A stretch of DNA of 32,836 bases from a virus, in IMG/VR virus record IMGVR_UViG_3300013104_000059, positions 1 to 32,836 of that record; one strand, written 5' to 3'. The notes beneath the pieces were generated by a model. It made no database searches. It saw only the letters and a list, made by a program, of their open reading frames with translations, and had not been told where the DNA came from. The position numbers were made by a program, and so were the translations under genes. Positions within the stretch are counted from its first letter, which is position 1, and each line of letters begins with the position of its first letter. Shown here one piece after another: positions 8,067 to 16,745 of this stretch.

Positions 8067-9458
8067 TTATGCAGCGTTTATAATTTTTATTAATGATTTA
8101 TCTTTTACACTGTCGGCAAGCTTAAGTGTATATAATGAAGGATACATGTAGTTTCTGGTAAACCCAATAACCCTGATCTGTCTGTTGATTCCGATCATTT
8201 CATCCTGAATTGTAATAATCTGTCCTAAGCTGATTTTTTTGCCAGTTTCCTTGAAATAGATGGGATCACAGATTGCAGAAATGAGGGGTGGAATATCTCC
8301 AGATTTGGCATCCAAAAACTCTTGTAGTCTCTGTTTAAGTTCGGCCTCAGCATTAATGATGTATTGCTCCGGCATTATGATATCAATCAGAACGTATTCA
8401 TCACCCACAGCAGCTTTTAAAAGCTCAGACGGAATTTCTATTGTCTGATCGTCTGTGTTTTTGTTAATAGTAAAAGTCTTAGTGAGATTGTTATAATTGC
8501 TAATTGTAAATGTATTCCCTGAAAGTTGGCCCGAATTAAAGGTGATTTTAGCAGGTGTATCGGGCATTTTTATGTCGATATCATTAATGTTAAAATCCAT
8601 TGAAGAGTCCGAAAATATAAATGGTGAAGTCACACTGGTAATCTTTCCATTGCGGCGCGGATAAATGTCCTCGAAAACTTTTATTGATTCGATTACATCG
8701 AAATTCCCAAGGCCATTTTCTATGCCTGTGTTCTTTTCAAGATAAAGGCTATCCTTCATTCGAAGTCTACGTGCACCATTGCGGTAATTGCTGCCAATAT
8801 TTCTACTGCTCCCAAAACCATATATCCTTGTAATCGGGTTGGAATTAGTTTGAGGCTCGATTGTCATTTCGTACAAGCCTTCATTTTTACCGTATTTCAG
8901 AACTATCCCAGAGTTGATTTCTTTTTTGAAAAGGCTTATTTTGTCAATATCAATAAACCATTCGGTTTCAAATTTCTCGGCAAGCATTCCAAGAACCTCT
9001 AAACAGTTATTACCACTAAAGTCCATAGTAACAGTTTCTGAATCAATAACAGATCCTATCACATAACCATAGTTTGGATAAAGCCTTTTTAGGTTTTTAA
9101 TTAGAAGCTCAAGAAAGTCTATTGCTTTGCCGGTGATTGAGAATTCACCTTCTGTAAACCTATTTTGAGAATCTAAGAATAGGAAAAGTACTTTGCCTAG
9201 CTGTTGGGTATCGCTATCGAAAGTAAGACTGTATTCGTAATTACGTTTTGCATTCTTGGTAAATTTAGCAGGGGTGTTAAGTCTGTATTTTTTAGAATCC
9301 AGCATAATGTAATCTCCATACTTGAAGTTGATAGGTACCGGTACCGAGCACTGTAAATTGAATACATCAACGCCCATCACTTCACTTACAAGTTCGCTCG
9401 TTGTGTCTGGCTTAATAACCGCCCTGGTCGTTCCGTTATATGAGTATATGGTAAGCAT
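8067..9458 (-). CDS. tail hub / Tal-like minor structural protein
   Basis: A 463-residue protein matching in size and position the gp27/Tal-type hub at the tip of siphovirus tails. N-terminal residues 1-110 are beta-rich (LTIYSYNG, YGDYIMLDSKKYRLN, YEYSLTFDS). Region 145-200 includes LEVLGMLAEKFETEWFIDID, the typical hub segment where a ligand-binding subdomain meets the barrel. The C-terminus (360-450) has another beta region (DEMIGINRQIRVIGFTRNY). It lacks an obvious lytic domain. Start and upstream stop form TAATG, so it is coupled to the distal-tail-like gene. Confidence 0.7.
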   Translation of the reverse strand: MLTIYSYNGTTRAVIKPDTTSELVSEVMGVDVFNLQCSVPVPINFKYGDYIMLDSKKYRLNTPAKFTKNAKRNYEYSLTFDSDTQQLGKVLFLFLDSQNRFTEGEFSITGKAIDFLELLIKNLKRLYPNYGYVIGSVIDSETVTMDFSGNNCLEVLGMLAEKFETEWFIDIDKISLFKKEINSGIVLKYGKNEGLYEMTIEPQTNSNPITRIYGFGSSRNIGSNYRNGARRLRMKDSLYLEKNTGIENGLGNFDVIESIKVFEDIYPRRNGKITSVTSPFIFSDSSMDFNINDIDIKMPDTPAKITFNSGQLSGNTFTISNYNNLTKTFTINKNTDDQTIEIPSELLKAAVGDEYVLIDIIMPEQYIINAEAELKQRLQEFLDAKSGDIPPLISAICDPIYFKETGKKISLGQIITIQDEMIGINRQIRVIGFTRNYMYPSLYTLKLADSVKDKSLIKIINAA

Positions 9459-9940
9459 TATGCAATTAAAAAATTATCGTCTTCGTCTACTAGAAATACA
9501 TCTGGGATGTTGATGGATGGATCAGTTTCTTCAAATACTAAATCGAAAGTGATGAACATCCTTTTTGCCTCAATTCCCTTTTTGTCGATATTGGCCTGAT
9601 CAACATAAAATAACGTGAAGGTTTTGCCTAAAGCTTCGATATAAAGGTCAAGTGAACCAGGTTGCTTTAATTCCGTAAACAATGCGTTATATTGAGTCCA
9701 GAAATTTTCCTTTTTCTCTTGAATGGTATTGCCGATCGCTTTTAGGACGCATTTTAATCGAAACTGTCTTGGTTCGAAAAAGGGCTCACTAAGATCAACC
9801 TGTTGACCGTTTTGATCGGCCCAGTTTTTTTTTAGGCTTTCTTTGCGCTTTGGAAAGGACAGAAAGTCATCGTAGCCATCCCTTTCGATATACAAACCGA
9901 ATAGTGCTCTTATATCCTTATTATTTAACTTACTTGCCAT
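9458..9940 (-). CDS. distal tail protein-like (Dit position)
   Basis: A 160-residue protein between tape measure and hub, where Dit-type proteins lie in siphoviruses. Visible features are a central FWTQYNALFTELKQPGSLDLYIEALGK stretch, which resembles the first-domain pattern of such proteins, and an acidic C-terminus. It has a 1-base gap after the tape measure gene and a TAATG overlap with the hub gene. Function follows mainly from gene order; I cannot assign a named family. Confidence 0.6.
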   Translation of the reverse strand: MASKLNNKDIRALFGLYIERDGYDDFLSFPKRKESLKKNWADQNGQQVDLSEPFFEPRQFRLKCVLKAIGNTIQEKKENFWTQYNALFTELKQPGSLDLYIEALGKTFTLFYVDQANIDKKGIEAKRMFITFDLVFEETDPSINIPDVFLVDEDDNFLIA

Positions 9941-9941
9941 A

Positions 9942-12900
9942 TTAATATCCGTATTTACCAGCTGCTCTTAGCTGAGTGGCCAATGTGTCTTTAGTGTTTT
10001 GCGCGATATCCTTTAAGTAGGGGAGAGCATCCGCGGTATTATTGGATGTTGCTTTCGTATTTGCTTCAATCTTGTTTGCAACTGCAAGGTTATCAGTTGC
10101 TAATTTTTCCATCCGAGCCATGGATGCAAACTGGTTTCTAAGTATCACATTTGTTTCCAATTGAGTTAATCTCATACCATTGAATGCTCCTACGATTTTC
10201 GAGCCTGTATCCTCAGTCAATGCTGTTACCTGTCCCTGCAAAGTTGTGGATGAACCAGAGCCATTAAACAACACACCAGTTACTTTTTCCAGATCATTAA
10301 ATTTAGATTGACCTTCAGCAATGATTTTATCATACTGTGTCTTAAGTTGCGCTATTTCATCTTTGGTTAACTGGCTTCCAGATTGTGAGAACTCAGCAAA
10401 TTGATCATAGAATTTTTGAAGCTCACCAGCAATAGCTTTAGTTTTAAAGCTGTTTAAAATTGCTTTCTTCATTATGTCTTCGAAGTTCTTGCCGAAATCA
10501 GCTGCAGCTGCATTTCCCTGGGCAAACATATCCACAATACTATCAGCGAATGATTCGAAAGATGTGCCTGTCAATGCTTCTTTTATAGAGTTGGCAGCGT
10601 CAATTGCCTTTTGTTTCAGGTCGATAAGAGATTGGGCAAGTTTTGTGGTAGTATCGTCAAGTTTGCCGGAATCAATCAACTTCTGCAACTCAATCAGATC
10701 GTTTGCATTTACTTTTAGAGCATCAAGTTTAGCTTGATTCTTTTTAATGAATTCTTCGTTGGTTACCCCAAACATTGCCTGCTCACCATTATTGATTTTG
10801 GTCAGCTTTTCATCAAGCTCCTTATTCCCGCTAAGCATGAATTTTTGGCTTAGTTGCGAACTAACATCATCCGTAGCAGAACCAATAGCTTTAATGGCAT
10901 CTGCGTATTTGGTAAGCCTCTCAGTCCCGTATATTTGATTAATTACAGCAAGTTGTCGATCTAACGATCGCATTAATGCTTCGTTCTGTTTTATTTGAAG
11001 ATCATTGTTATATTTTAGCTGTTCAGCTTGTGCTTTGCCTGCTTTAGTAAAAATTCCACTCAAGGTTTCACCAATAGACATAGCAGTGCTAAATAATCCT
11101 AAACCACCAGTTAACTGTCCAAAAACGTCTCCTTTAGGTAATTTTCTTATTTCATCAATCTGTTCCTTTAGCTGCCCGATATTTCCAATAACATTGGAAA
11201 GAGATGAAAGCCACTGACCAAAACCACTATTTATATCACCTACGATGTTGGCAATATTTGTTAGCTCTGTAGCTGCACTTTTTAGCCGTTGTGGTAAACG
11301 GCTTTCTAATGATTGATTCGATTTTAATAGTTGATCAGATATTTGCTTTGCAAGTTCTTTACTTATCTGTCCTGATGAAATAAGCTTTTCTAGCATAGAT
11401 TTCCCATCAGCAATAACTTTTTTTGCAGATTTACCACTCAACTTTTCTATTCCTTCAAAAAGGGATTTATAAGCGTCGAGCTTTTGCGTTTTTTCATCAT
11501 CGAATCTTCCAAGTGCATCTTTAAAGATTTCATCAAGAACAGCAACCTCTTGTGTGTTGCCTTTAGCAACTAGCTTTAACCTATTTTTCTGGTAAGTATC
11601 AATCATAGCTGCCCTAGTCTGCTCATAGCTAACCAGTGACTTAATCAAATCGTCATTTTTTTGATTCTGGATTTTTTCCTCATCATTAGATTGTTTTGTT
11701 AACAAAATCAATCTTTCCTGCAACGGACCAGTGAAGCCTGTTAAAAGTCCTTGTGCATAGGTTAAGGAGTATTGAACCTGAAGCTTTTGTAAATAACTTT
11801 TTGATGTATCAATTTCTTTAGCATAGCGTTCTTTTGCTTTTGAAATGCCCACTTTTGCTTTGTAATCTTCGAACTCATCATATAAAGCTTTCTGTTTATC
11901 TAGTGAATTTTTTAAGGTTTCTGTTTGCTGCCGGTATTGGATATCTCCAGTTTCTGCCTGCTCCATGGCATCAATTCTACCGAAAGTTCCGGCTCCGATT
12001 CTTTGCGCTTTTGGGGCTTTACTATTATATTTCTCCAGCTCTTTCCTTAAGGAGTTGTACTTGTTCCTAGCATCTTCAACCTCTTTTTGGTTTAGAGTTT
12101 TCGATCGTGCAGACAATGCAGCCTCTTCATCTGCAAGGCGGTTTAATATCTCAAGTTTTTTATCACCCCACTTTTCAAGTTCCTTGTTCTGTTTGTCATT
12201 GACGTCAAATGCTAATAATTCAAGTTGAGCAGCTCTAATCTTAGCTTTTAGTGGTGCAGCTTGCTGTTCAAAGTCTTTTAATCCTTTGTCCAATGCATTT
12301 AATGCATCTTGATTATCCTTAACGATCTTTTCATAAAAAGCCCTGTTTTTCGCTGTAGACGGCTTGTTTTCAATTTTAGGCGCACCACCAGTAACCCTGT
12401 TTTTAAGTTGGTCTGCATACTGTTTGTCAACGGCATCAATGATAGCCTGGTCCTGTTGGTTCAATTGCTTCACAATATCTGTTGCTTCATCACGGGCAGA
12501 TGTCATCGCTCTTCCTTTAAAGAAGTTCTTAAGGGAATAACCCAATCTTGTGGTAAAATCTAACCCTTTATCAGTTGGATCAACTAAAGCTTTTGCATTA
12601 CGTTCAGCAATCCTTTTAACCGCATCTGATTTAACGGCATATGCTGCTTCGCCTTGTAGTTTTTGCTCTAGCCATTTTAAATATTCCTTAATGGCCTCAC
12701 TTCCCTCTTTAGTTGCAATGTTTTGAGCATTGAGCCCTTTAAGAAACTCCGGGTTAAGCTCATTTAATTTTTTAATAGCTGTAGCACGGTCTTCGTCGGT
12801 AGACTTTTTGCTCTTGGCAACTTTAACAAGCTCTTCCATCTGCAGCTTTTCTTCAGCTAGCTTTCCTTGGTAAGATGCTGCAAGATCACCTAATGCTTTT

Positions 12901-14021
12901 TGCGAAGCCGCTGCCGCATTTGTAGTTTGGGATAATGAATAGATTGCTACGGTTAAAACAGAAATCAAAGCTGTATAAGCTGCTACCGGTGAAGCGGCCA
13001 TAACGGTATTCATTATTCTTAAAGCTGCTGTTTTGGCGCTGATGGCCGCAAGATGAAGCAGTTCGGCCGTTGTCATTCCAACTGTTCTTGCAGCCGCAAT
13101 CTGAGCAAGCGCGGCTTCTAAAATAAGTGCTGCTCTATATGAGCCATAGACCACAACTAACAGTCCTACGATATCGAGTACTTTCTGGTAATTTTGGATT
13201 AATACGCTTAATCCGGCAATTCCGCTATTCAGGATTCCTTCATTGCTTTTTCCGATTGCATTTAACATGCCATCGAAGCTATCCTCAAGGTTTGACAATT
13301 GGCCAGTCAGTGATTTGGATTGTTCCTGCATCAAGTTGAAAAAGATTCCGGATGATGAAGTCATGGCTTCGAATGCTTTTTGAACTTCTGGAAATCCTAC
13401 TCTGCCAGATTCAACCAATCCCATCACCTCACTATCTGCAACTTTGAATTGTGCTGCAAGCTCTTTTATGATCGGAATACCTCTTCCGGTAAACTGTTGA
13501 ATATCTTTAGCGTAAGCACGGCCCTGTGTCTGTAAAGTGCCGTATAAGTAAACAATATCATTAAGTGGTGCACCAACGCCGCTCGCTATATTGCCGAGCA
13601 TCGAAAGTGTTGGTGTGATGTCCTTTGCAGCTGTTCCGTATGCAAGCAACTGTTTAGCTCCTGTAGCGACATCCTGGAGGCCAAAAGGGGTAGTGGCTGC
13701 AAGCTTGACAACATTGGCCATCAACTTATCAGCCTCTTCCTTGCTTTTTAGCATTGTGGTGAATGCTATTTCAAGCTGTTGGAACTCGCCTCTAACCCTG
13801 ATTATGTTGGAAATAAGTTCTTTACCTTCGGTAAATGTCGCATAACTAGCAGCAAGTCCAGCAAGTTTTTTTGCCCAATTGTCTAGCTCATCACCCTGTT
13901 GCTTCACCTTTTTGCCAAGGCTGGTAAGCCTTGCCTCGATTCTGGCTGCAACGCGATCGATCTCAGCATCATCAATCGTTGCTGTGAACCCTAAACCACC
14001 ATCTGTAACTCTAACTGCCAT
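9942..14021 (-). CDS. tail tape measure protein
   Basis: The longest gene in the window (1359 residues). The N-terminal domain at about 65-210 is the conserved tape-measure domain (FTTMLKSKEEADKLMANV, ATTPFGLQDVATGAKQLLAYG, GRGIPIIKELA). Hydrophobic stretches follow near 280-370 (VGLLVVVYGSYRAALILEAAL, MAASPVAAYTALISVLTVAIYSL), then long Ala/Lys/Gln-rich helices to about 1190 and a short C-terminal tail. Length should set the tail length; at roughly 1.5 angstrom per residue this implies a tail near 200 nm. The ATG directly abuts the stop codon of the frameshift product of the tail chaperone gene, the canonical arrangement. Confidence 0.95.
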   Translation of the reverse strand: MAVRVTDGGLGFTATIDDAEIDRVAARIEARLTSLGKKVKQQGDELDNWAKKLAGLAASYATFTEGKELISNIIRVRGEFQQLEIAFTTMLKSKEEADKLMANVVKLAATTPFGLQDVATGAKQLLAYGTAAKDITPTLSMLGNIASGVGAPLNDIVYLYGTLQTQGRAYAKDIQQFTGRGIPIIKELAAQFKVADSEVMGLVESGRVGFPEVQKAFEAMTSSSGIFFNLMQEQSKSLTGQLSNLEDSFDGMLNAIGKSNEGILNSGIAGLSVLIQNYQKVLDIVGLLVVVYGSYRAALILEAALAQIAAARTVGMTTAELLHLAAISAKTAALRIMNTVMAASPVAAYTALISVLTVAIYSLSQTTNAAAASQKALGDLAASYQGKLAEEKLQMEELVKVAKSKKSTDEDRATAIKKLNELNPEFLKGLNAQNIATKEGSEAIKEYLKWLEQKLQGEAAYAVKSDAVKRIAERNAKALVDPTDKGLDFTTRLGYSLKNFFKGRAMTSARDEATDIVKQLNQQDQAIIDAVDKQYADQLKNRVTGGAPKIENKPSTAKNRAFYEKIVKDNQDALNALDKGLKDFEQQAAPLKAKIRAAQLELLAFDVNDKQNKELEKWGDKKLEILNRLADEEAALSARSKTLNQKEVEDARNKYNSLRKELEKYNSKAPKAQRIGAGTFGRIDAMEQAETGDIQYRQQTETLKNSLDKQKALYDEFEDYKAKVGISKAKERYAKEIDTSKSYLQKLQVQYSLTYAQGLLTGFTGPLQERLILLTKQSNDEEKIQNQKNDDLIKSLVSYEQTRAAMIDTYQKNRLKLVAKGNTQEVAVLDEIFKDALGRFDDEKTQKLDAYKSLFEGIEKLSGKSAKKVIADGKSMLEKLISSGQISKELAKQISDQLLKSNQSLESRLPQRLKSAATELTNIANIVGDINSGFGQWLSSLSNVIGNIGQLKEQIDEIRKLPKGDVFGQLTGGLGLFSTAMSIGETLSGIFTKAGKAQAEQLKYNNDLQIKQNEALMRSLDRQLAVINQIYGTERLTKYADAIKAIGSATDDVSSQLSQKFMLSGNKELDEKLTKINNGEQAMFGVTNEEFIKKNQAKLDALKVNANDLIELQKLIDSGKLDDTTTKLAQSLIDLKQKAIDAANSIKEALTGTSFESFADSIVDMFAQGNAAAADFGKNFEDIMKKAILNSFKTKAIAGELQKFYDQFAEFSQSGSQLTKDEIAQLKTQYDKIIAEGQSKFNDLEKVTGVLFNGSGSSTTLQGQVTALTEDTGSKIVGAFNGMRLTQLETNVILRNQFASMARMEKLATDNLAVANKIEANTKATSNNTADALPYLKDIAQNTKDTLATQLRAAGKYGY

Positions 14022-14258
14022 TTAAAAACCTGCTTCGTCTAACTCGTTTTGTAAATCTGATTTCTCTGACTTATCGTCATCGGTATCTTTTTTTGGGGAT
14101 GGGATTGATGCGAATAACATCTTTAAGTTTGCCCAACTAATATCGTAGAGGCAATAATCCCAAGTAAACCGGAAGTACTTTATAGCTCCTCCAATGATTC
14201 CCCAGAAATTTTGTTGTCGAAGGCTATCATCTCCTTCGTCTTCAGTAGGCTCATCCCT
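14022..14258 (-). CDS. frameshift extension of tail assembly chaperone (T part)
   Basis: Read in the -1 frame relative to the upstream gene, this stretch is open from before the slippage site to a TAA that touches the tape measure ATG. It encodes an acidic linker (DEPTEDEGDDS) followed by WGIIGGAIKYFRFTWDYCLY, DISWANLKML and a charged tail ending in ELDEAGF. It has no start codon of its own near its beginning, so it is best read as the C-terminal part of a fusion of about 222 residues made by -1 slippage, like lambda gpGT. This explains the otherwise empty 158 bases before the tape measure gene. Confidence 0.75.
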   Translation of the reverse strand, partial: RDEPTEDEGDDSLRQQNFWGIIGGAIKYFRFTWDYCLYDISWANLKMLFASIPSPKKDTDDDKSEKSDLQNELDEAGF

Positions 14259-14689
14259 TTTACCAAGATGATAGAATTCATAAAATTTTCTATTCTGCTA
14301 TGATCCACCAGGATCATTAATGTTTTGTGGTAATCGTCGTTGTCAAGGTTTTTAAGAAGGAATCTGACATCTTTATTGCTTGGCTCCTCGTCTGTATCCA
14401 AAAGCAACATTGCAATCATTTTAACTGCAATTAAAGCGTCTGTGCAGATCGCCTTTAGTTGCTCGGAAATGCTCTGATCTTCTGGCCCACCATATGCAGT
14501 TTTTAGACTTAATGCTAATTCTGAGAAGCTTATCAGCGTGGCTAAGCATGCTCGCCTTACTGTGTAAACCCTTTTTGTTTTGTGGAATACCCTTTCTAAA
14601 ATTGTTGGCTTTATGATGTCGATCTCAATATCTATGTATTTGTCATTAACGACATGAGCAGTGCGTTTCAGTAAATCAATCTCGTTCAT
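14180..14689 (-). CDS. tail assembly chaperone, short form (G-like)
   Basis: A 169-residue largely helical soluble protein between tail tube and tape measure, the position of gpG-type chaperones that hold the tape measure during tail assembly. Notable segments are DIDIIKPTILERVFHKTKR near the N-terminus, helices with LISFSELALSLKTAYGG and IAVKMIAMLLLDTDEEPSN, and the C-terminal SGESLEEL. The -1 frame overlapping its last 26 codons is open and continues to the tape measure gene, so some ribosomes probably make a longer fusion. A hairpin at 14702-14723 precedes the gene. Confidence 0.75.
   Translation of the reverse strand: MNEIDLLKRTAHVVNDKYIDIEIDIIKPTILERVFHKTKRVYTVRRACLATLISFSELALSLKTAYGGPEDQSISEQLKAICTDALIAVKMIAMLLLDTDEEPSNKDVRFLLKNLDNDDYHKTLMILVDHSRIENFMNSIILVKGMSLLKTKEMIAFDNKISGESLEEL
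14255..14261 (-). promoter_or_regulatory. candidate -1 ribosomal slippery site A-AAA-GGG
   Basis: In the chaperone reading frame the codons are GTA AAA GGG; the Lys codon is preceded by A, so a tRNA on AAA can re-pair perfectly one base back. The shifted frame is open from here to 14022. Slippage would join residue 144 to 78 further residues. The A-site codon GGG would re-pair less well, so the exact site is a proposal. Confidence 0.5.
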
Positions 14690-14701
14690 AATTTTGAATT
14701 A

Positions 14702-14723
14702 TGCCCCGCCATTTGGCAGGGCA
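14702..14723 (-). promoter_or_regulatory. intercistronic stem-loop between tail tube and chaperone genes
   Basis: On the minus-strand RNA, UGCCCUGCC pairs with GGCGGGGCA around AAAU: 9 bp including one G.U wobble. The same position would be a C.A mismatch in a plus-strand RNA, so the structure fits the late transcript. It fills most of the 39-base gap between the two genes and has no T run after it on the minus strand. It may stabilise the abundant tail tube message or reduce read-through to the chaperone. Confidence 0.6.
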
Positions 14724-14728
14724 ATTTT

Positions 14729-15256
14729 TTAAGCAGGGTCTGGTACTGAAATCGTATATGCTGCAGTATTAGCTTTACTTGGTCCAAGGGCTTTCCAGTT
14801 AAGTACAATCTTACCTAACTCAGCATCTTGAAATGAAAGGTTCCAAACGGGTAAGAGCTGCATACGTGGCACAGCCAAAATGTTTCCGTTCTTACTTTCG
14901 ATTTCACCAGAAACCTCTAATGGTGAAGTACCTCCACCTGGTGGTGTAAATACCTTTCTTTTTGAAGCCCCAGTGCCTACCGATGTAGCGGTGCCACCGA
15001 ACACTTTTACTGCGGTATCTGGATCGATATCGTAGCACTCAAGAACACCACTCATTTGAGATTCTTCTGTTACTGTTGATTCAAATGCCTCCTTTTGTTC
15101 TTCAATGTTAAAGTCCTGAGTTGTTGCTTCAGAACTTGTAGCATTGGTAGAGCCTTTTACCGTTGTACCTAAGGCGGTAAGTGCGGTACCCATTCCTCCA
15201 TCTGGTGCAATTGCACCGATACGGAATGCTTTATAACCTTTTAATGACTTTGCCAT
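14729..15256 (-). CDS. major tail tube protein
   Basis: A 175-residue protein of the right size and position for the tail tube subunit. It has an N-terminal Gly/Thr-rich arm (residues 1-45), a central beta region (EAFESTVTEESQMSGVLECYDIDPDTAVKVFGG) and a C-terminal beta part (GEIESKNGNILAVPRMQLLP, LNWKALGPSK). The pattern of a tube fold ending in a 'target/ground state' Asp-Pro-rich tail is usual. It lies 11 bases downstream of the completion protein gene, and a stem-loop follows its stop codon. Confidence 0.75.
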   Translation of the reverse strand: MAKSLKGYKAFRIGAIAPDGGMGTALTALGTTVKGSTNATSSEATTQDFNIEEQKEAFESTVTEESQMSGVLECYDIDPDTAVKVFGGTATSVGTGASKRKVFTPPGGGTSPLEVSGEIESKNGNILAVPRMQLLPVWNLSFQDAELGKIVLNWKALGPSKANTAAYTISVPDPA

Positions 15257-15267
15257 AATTTAATTTT

Positions 15268-15672
15268 TTAAAGATTTTCGTTTCTAAAACTGATTCTGAA
15301 ATTGTTGAAATGCTCGTTAAAGCCCTCATTTTCCAAGATGTATTCCCATTCGATATTTAAGCTCCAATCATCAACATCAACTTCTTTTAAGATTTCGGTA
15401 ACTAATAAGCTCAGCTCCTTTATTCTTGGATAATTGGCTTGACTGTTATCCTGTTTGCCAGCGATCTCTAATTCAAGATTTGGAACAAACACATTTACAT
15501 TCATGGTGCAGGTTTGAAGCTGATCGCTAGATATTGGTAAAGCATTTATCACAATGCATTCTCCATTGAAAGATTGAGGTTTGTTGCCTTTGAAAATTTC
15601 AAGGGTAATATGTCCGGCAACTAATAGTTTGTAAACTATTTCGATTGCATCTAATGATAATTTTCTAGCCAT
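15268..15672 (-). CDS. tail terminator / tail completion-like protein
   Basis: A 134-residue protein directly upstream of the tail tube gene, where siphoviruses encode the tail terminator. It has a helical N-terminus (LDAIEIVYKLLVAG), a beta core (ECIVINALPISSDQLQTCTMNVNVFVPNLE) and a helix (PRIKELSLLVTEILKEV) before a last strand, consistent with the gpU-like alpha/beta fold. It overlaps the preceding gene by 8 bases. The assignment is from position and secondary-structure pattern. Confidence 0.6.
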   Translation of the reverse strand: MARKLSLDAIEIVYKLLVAGHITLEIFKGNKPQSFNGECIVINALPISSDQLQTCTMNVNVFVPNLELEIAGKQDNSQANYPRIKELSLLVTEILKEVDVDDWSLNIEWEYILENEGFNEHFNNFRISFRNENL

Positions 15673-16102
15673 TGAAATTTCTATTTAGTTGCTTTAAGGC
15701 AGCTTTTAGTAGCTTTTCAACCTCTTCCGATGAATTCGTTATTACATCCTTTCCCTTTGCTTCAACCTTTGCTGCATAATCCATTCCGGCTACACCGATC
15801 AGTACATATCCGCTCGGAAATTCACGGGCGATCTGCTTAGCAATTTTCTTTGCTTCTTTAGGGCCTTTTCCACCAGTTCCAAAGCTTTGAGCTTTCATCT
15901 TTCCGTTGTAAAGGATCATGTAGCCGATCGAATTCCTCAAGTTTCCAGTTCTATCGATATATGTATCTACACTTCTGGCCAGATTGATAAATTGCTCACC
16001 CGCTAATTTTAACCGATCCCCAACAGCATTTCTATAAAGAGCAATCTTTTCTTTAATGGCTCTTCTGATTTCTGCCCTACTAAAGTTTGGAGTTATACCC
16101 AT
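15665..16102 (-). CDS. head-tail joining / virion morphogenesis protein (gp10-like)
   Basis: A 145-residue basic protein resembling HK97 gp10-like or Mu-type morphogenesis proteins: a long N-terminal helix (RAEIRRAIKEKIALYRNAVGDRLKLAGEQF), then VDTYIDRTGNLRNSIGY, a hallmark 'R.GNLR.S' segment, and a C-terminal GVAGMDYAAKVEAKGKDV. These proteins act at head completion or tail joining. It overlaps the neighbouring genes by 8 and 10 bases. Confidence 0.75.
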   Translation of the reverse strand: MGITPNFSRAEIRRAIKEKIALYRNAVGDRLKLAGEQFINLARSVDTYIDRTGNLRNSIGYMILYNGKMKAQSFGTGGKGPKEAKKIAKQIAREFPSGYVLIGVAGMDYAAKVEAKGKDVITNSSEEVEKLLKAALKQLNRNFNG

Positions 16103-16419
16103 AACCTTGAATGAAAACTATCTCTTGAGAATCTTAATAATACCGTGTTCATAATCTGCTCATCCTTTTCAAATACCTCAATTTTGGCATTAGTAGGGAT
16201 GGTTTCAAGCCGCCCTTCAACATAGATAATTGCATCAAACACAATCTTATCACCATCAATACCAGGTATAGTCGTTCCTTTTGAGTTCGGCTGTACTCTA
16301 CAGTTGATATTCTCCCTCACTACCGGAGCGTTAGGCTTAACCCAATCTCCGTTTCCATCTTTTACAGCAGATAAGCCCTGAAAGGTAGCCTTAAGCTTGT
16401 GTGGATACTGAATCGACAT
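16093..16419 (-). CDS. head-tail adaptor / head closure-like protein
   Basis: A 108-residue beta-rich protein in the place of SPP1 gp16-type head-closure proteins. Features include an N-terminal HKLKATFQGLSAVKDGNGDWV, then NINCRVQPNSKGTTIPGIDGD, and a final RFSRDSFHSRLWV. I chose the ATG at 16419 because it forms TAATG with the upstream stop codon; an ATG two codons earlier (16425) is also possible. Function is inferred from order and size. Confidence 0.6.
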   Translation of the reverse strand: MSIQYPHKLKATFQGLSAVKDGNGDWVKPNAPVVRENINCRVQPNSKGTTIPGIDGDKIVFDAIIYVEGRLETIPTNAKIEVFEKDEQIMNTVLLRFSRDSFHSRLWV

Positions 16420-16745
16420 TACCATACATCTGTTCTGTCAATGATTGTGTCCTGAGAGGGATTAAACACATCCTGTTCACCGGTCTCTTTACACAGCACT
16501 GAATAATAGGCTTTGATGCCGTCTATTTTGTACTTAATTGAATAGTCGCCCTGGGAAATATCTGGAGCAAGGAGCAATTCGGGAATTATCGCAATCAAAA
16601 CCTTTTTAACCTGTTTAGATTTTTCAGAACTATATTCCGTCGATGACGTAAGATCCTGATCAATCAATACAGCTTCAAGCTCATCATCAACCATGCTGAA
16701 CTGAAACCTTTTTAGTTTTGCCTGTATATAATTCCCGATTGTCAT
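16419..16745 (-). CDS. head-tail connector-like protein
   Basis: A 108-residue protein with an N-terminal helix (TIGNYIQAKLKRFQFSM), Ser/Lys-rich centre and beta-like C-terminus (DYSIKYKIDGIKAYYSVLCKETG). Its place right after the capsid genes fits a portal adaptor (gp15/gp6-type), and its start looks like a family of small proteins found in Bacteroidota phages (possibly DUF6706; recalled, not checked). TAATG overlaps occur at both ends. Confidence 0.55.
   Translation of the reverse strand: MTIGNYIQAKLKRFQFSMVDDELEAVLIDQDLTSSTEYSSEKSKQVKKVLIAIIPELLLAPDISQGDYSIKYKIDGIKAYYSVLCKETGEQDVFNPSQDTIIDRTDVW

Noticed and set aside
10474-13845. Several open frames on the plus strand opposite the tape measure gene
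   Set aside because: They lie antisense within a coherent 1359-residue gene with recognised domains, have no ribosome-binding sites and no sensible protein pattern.
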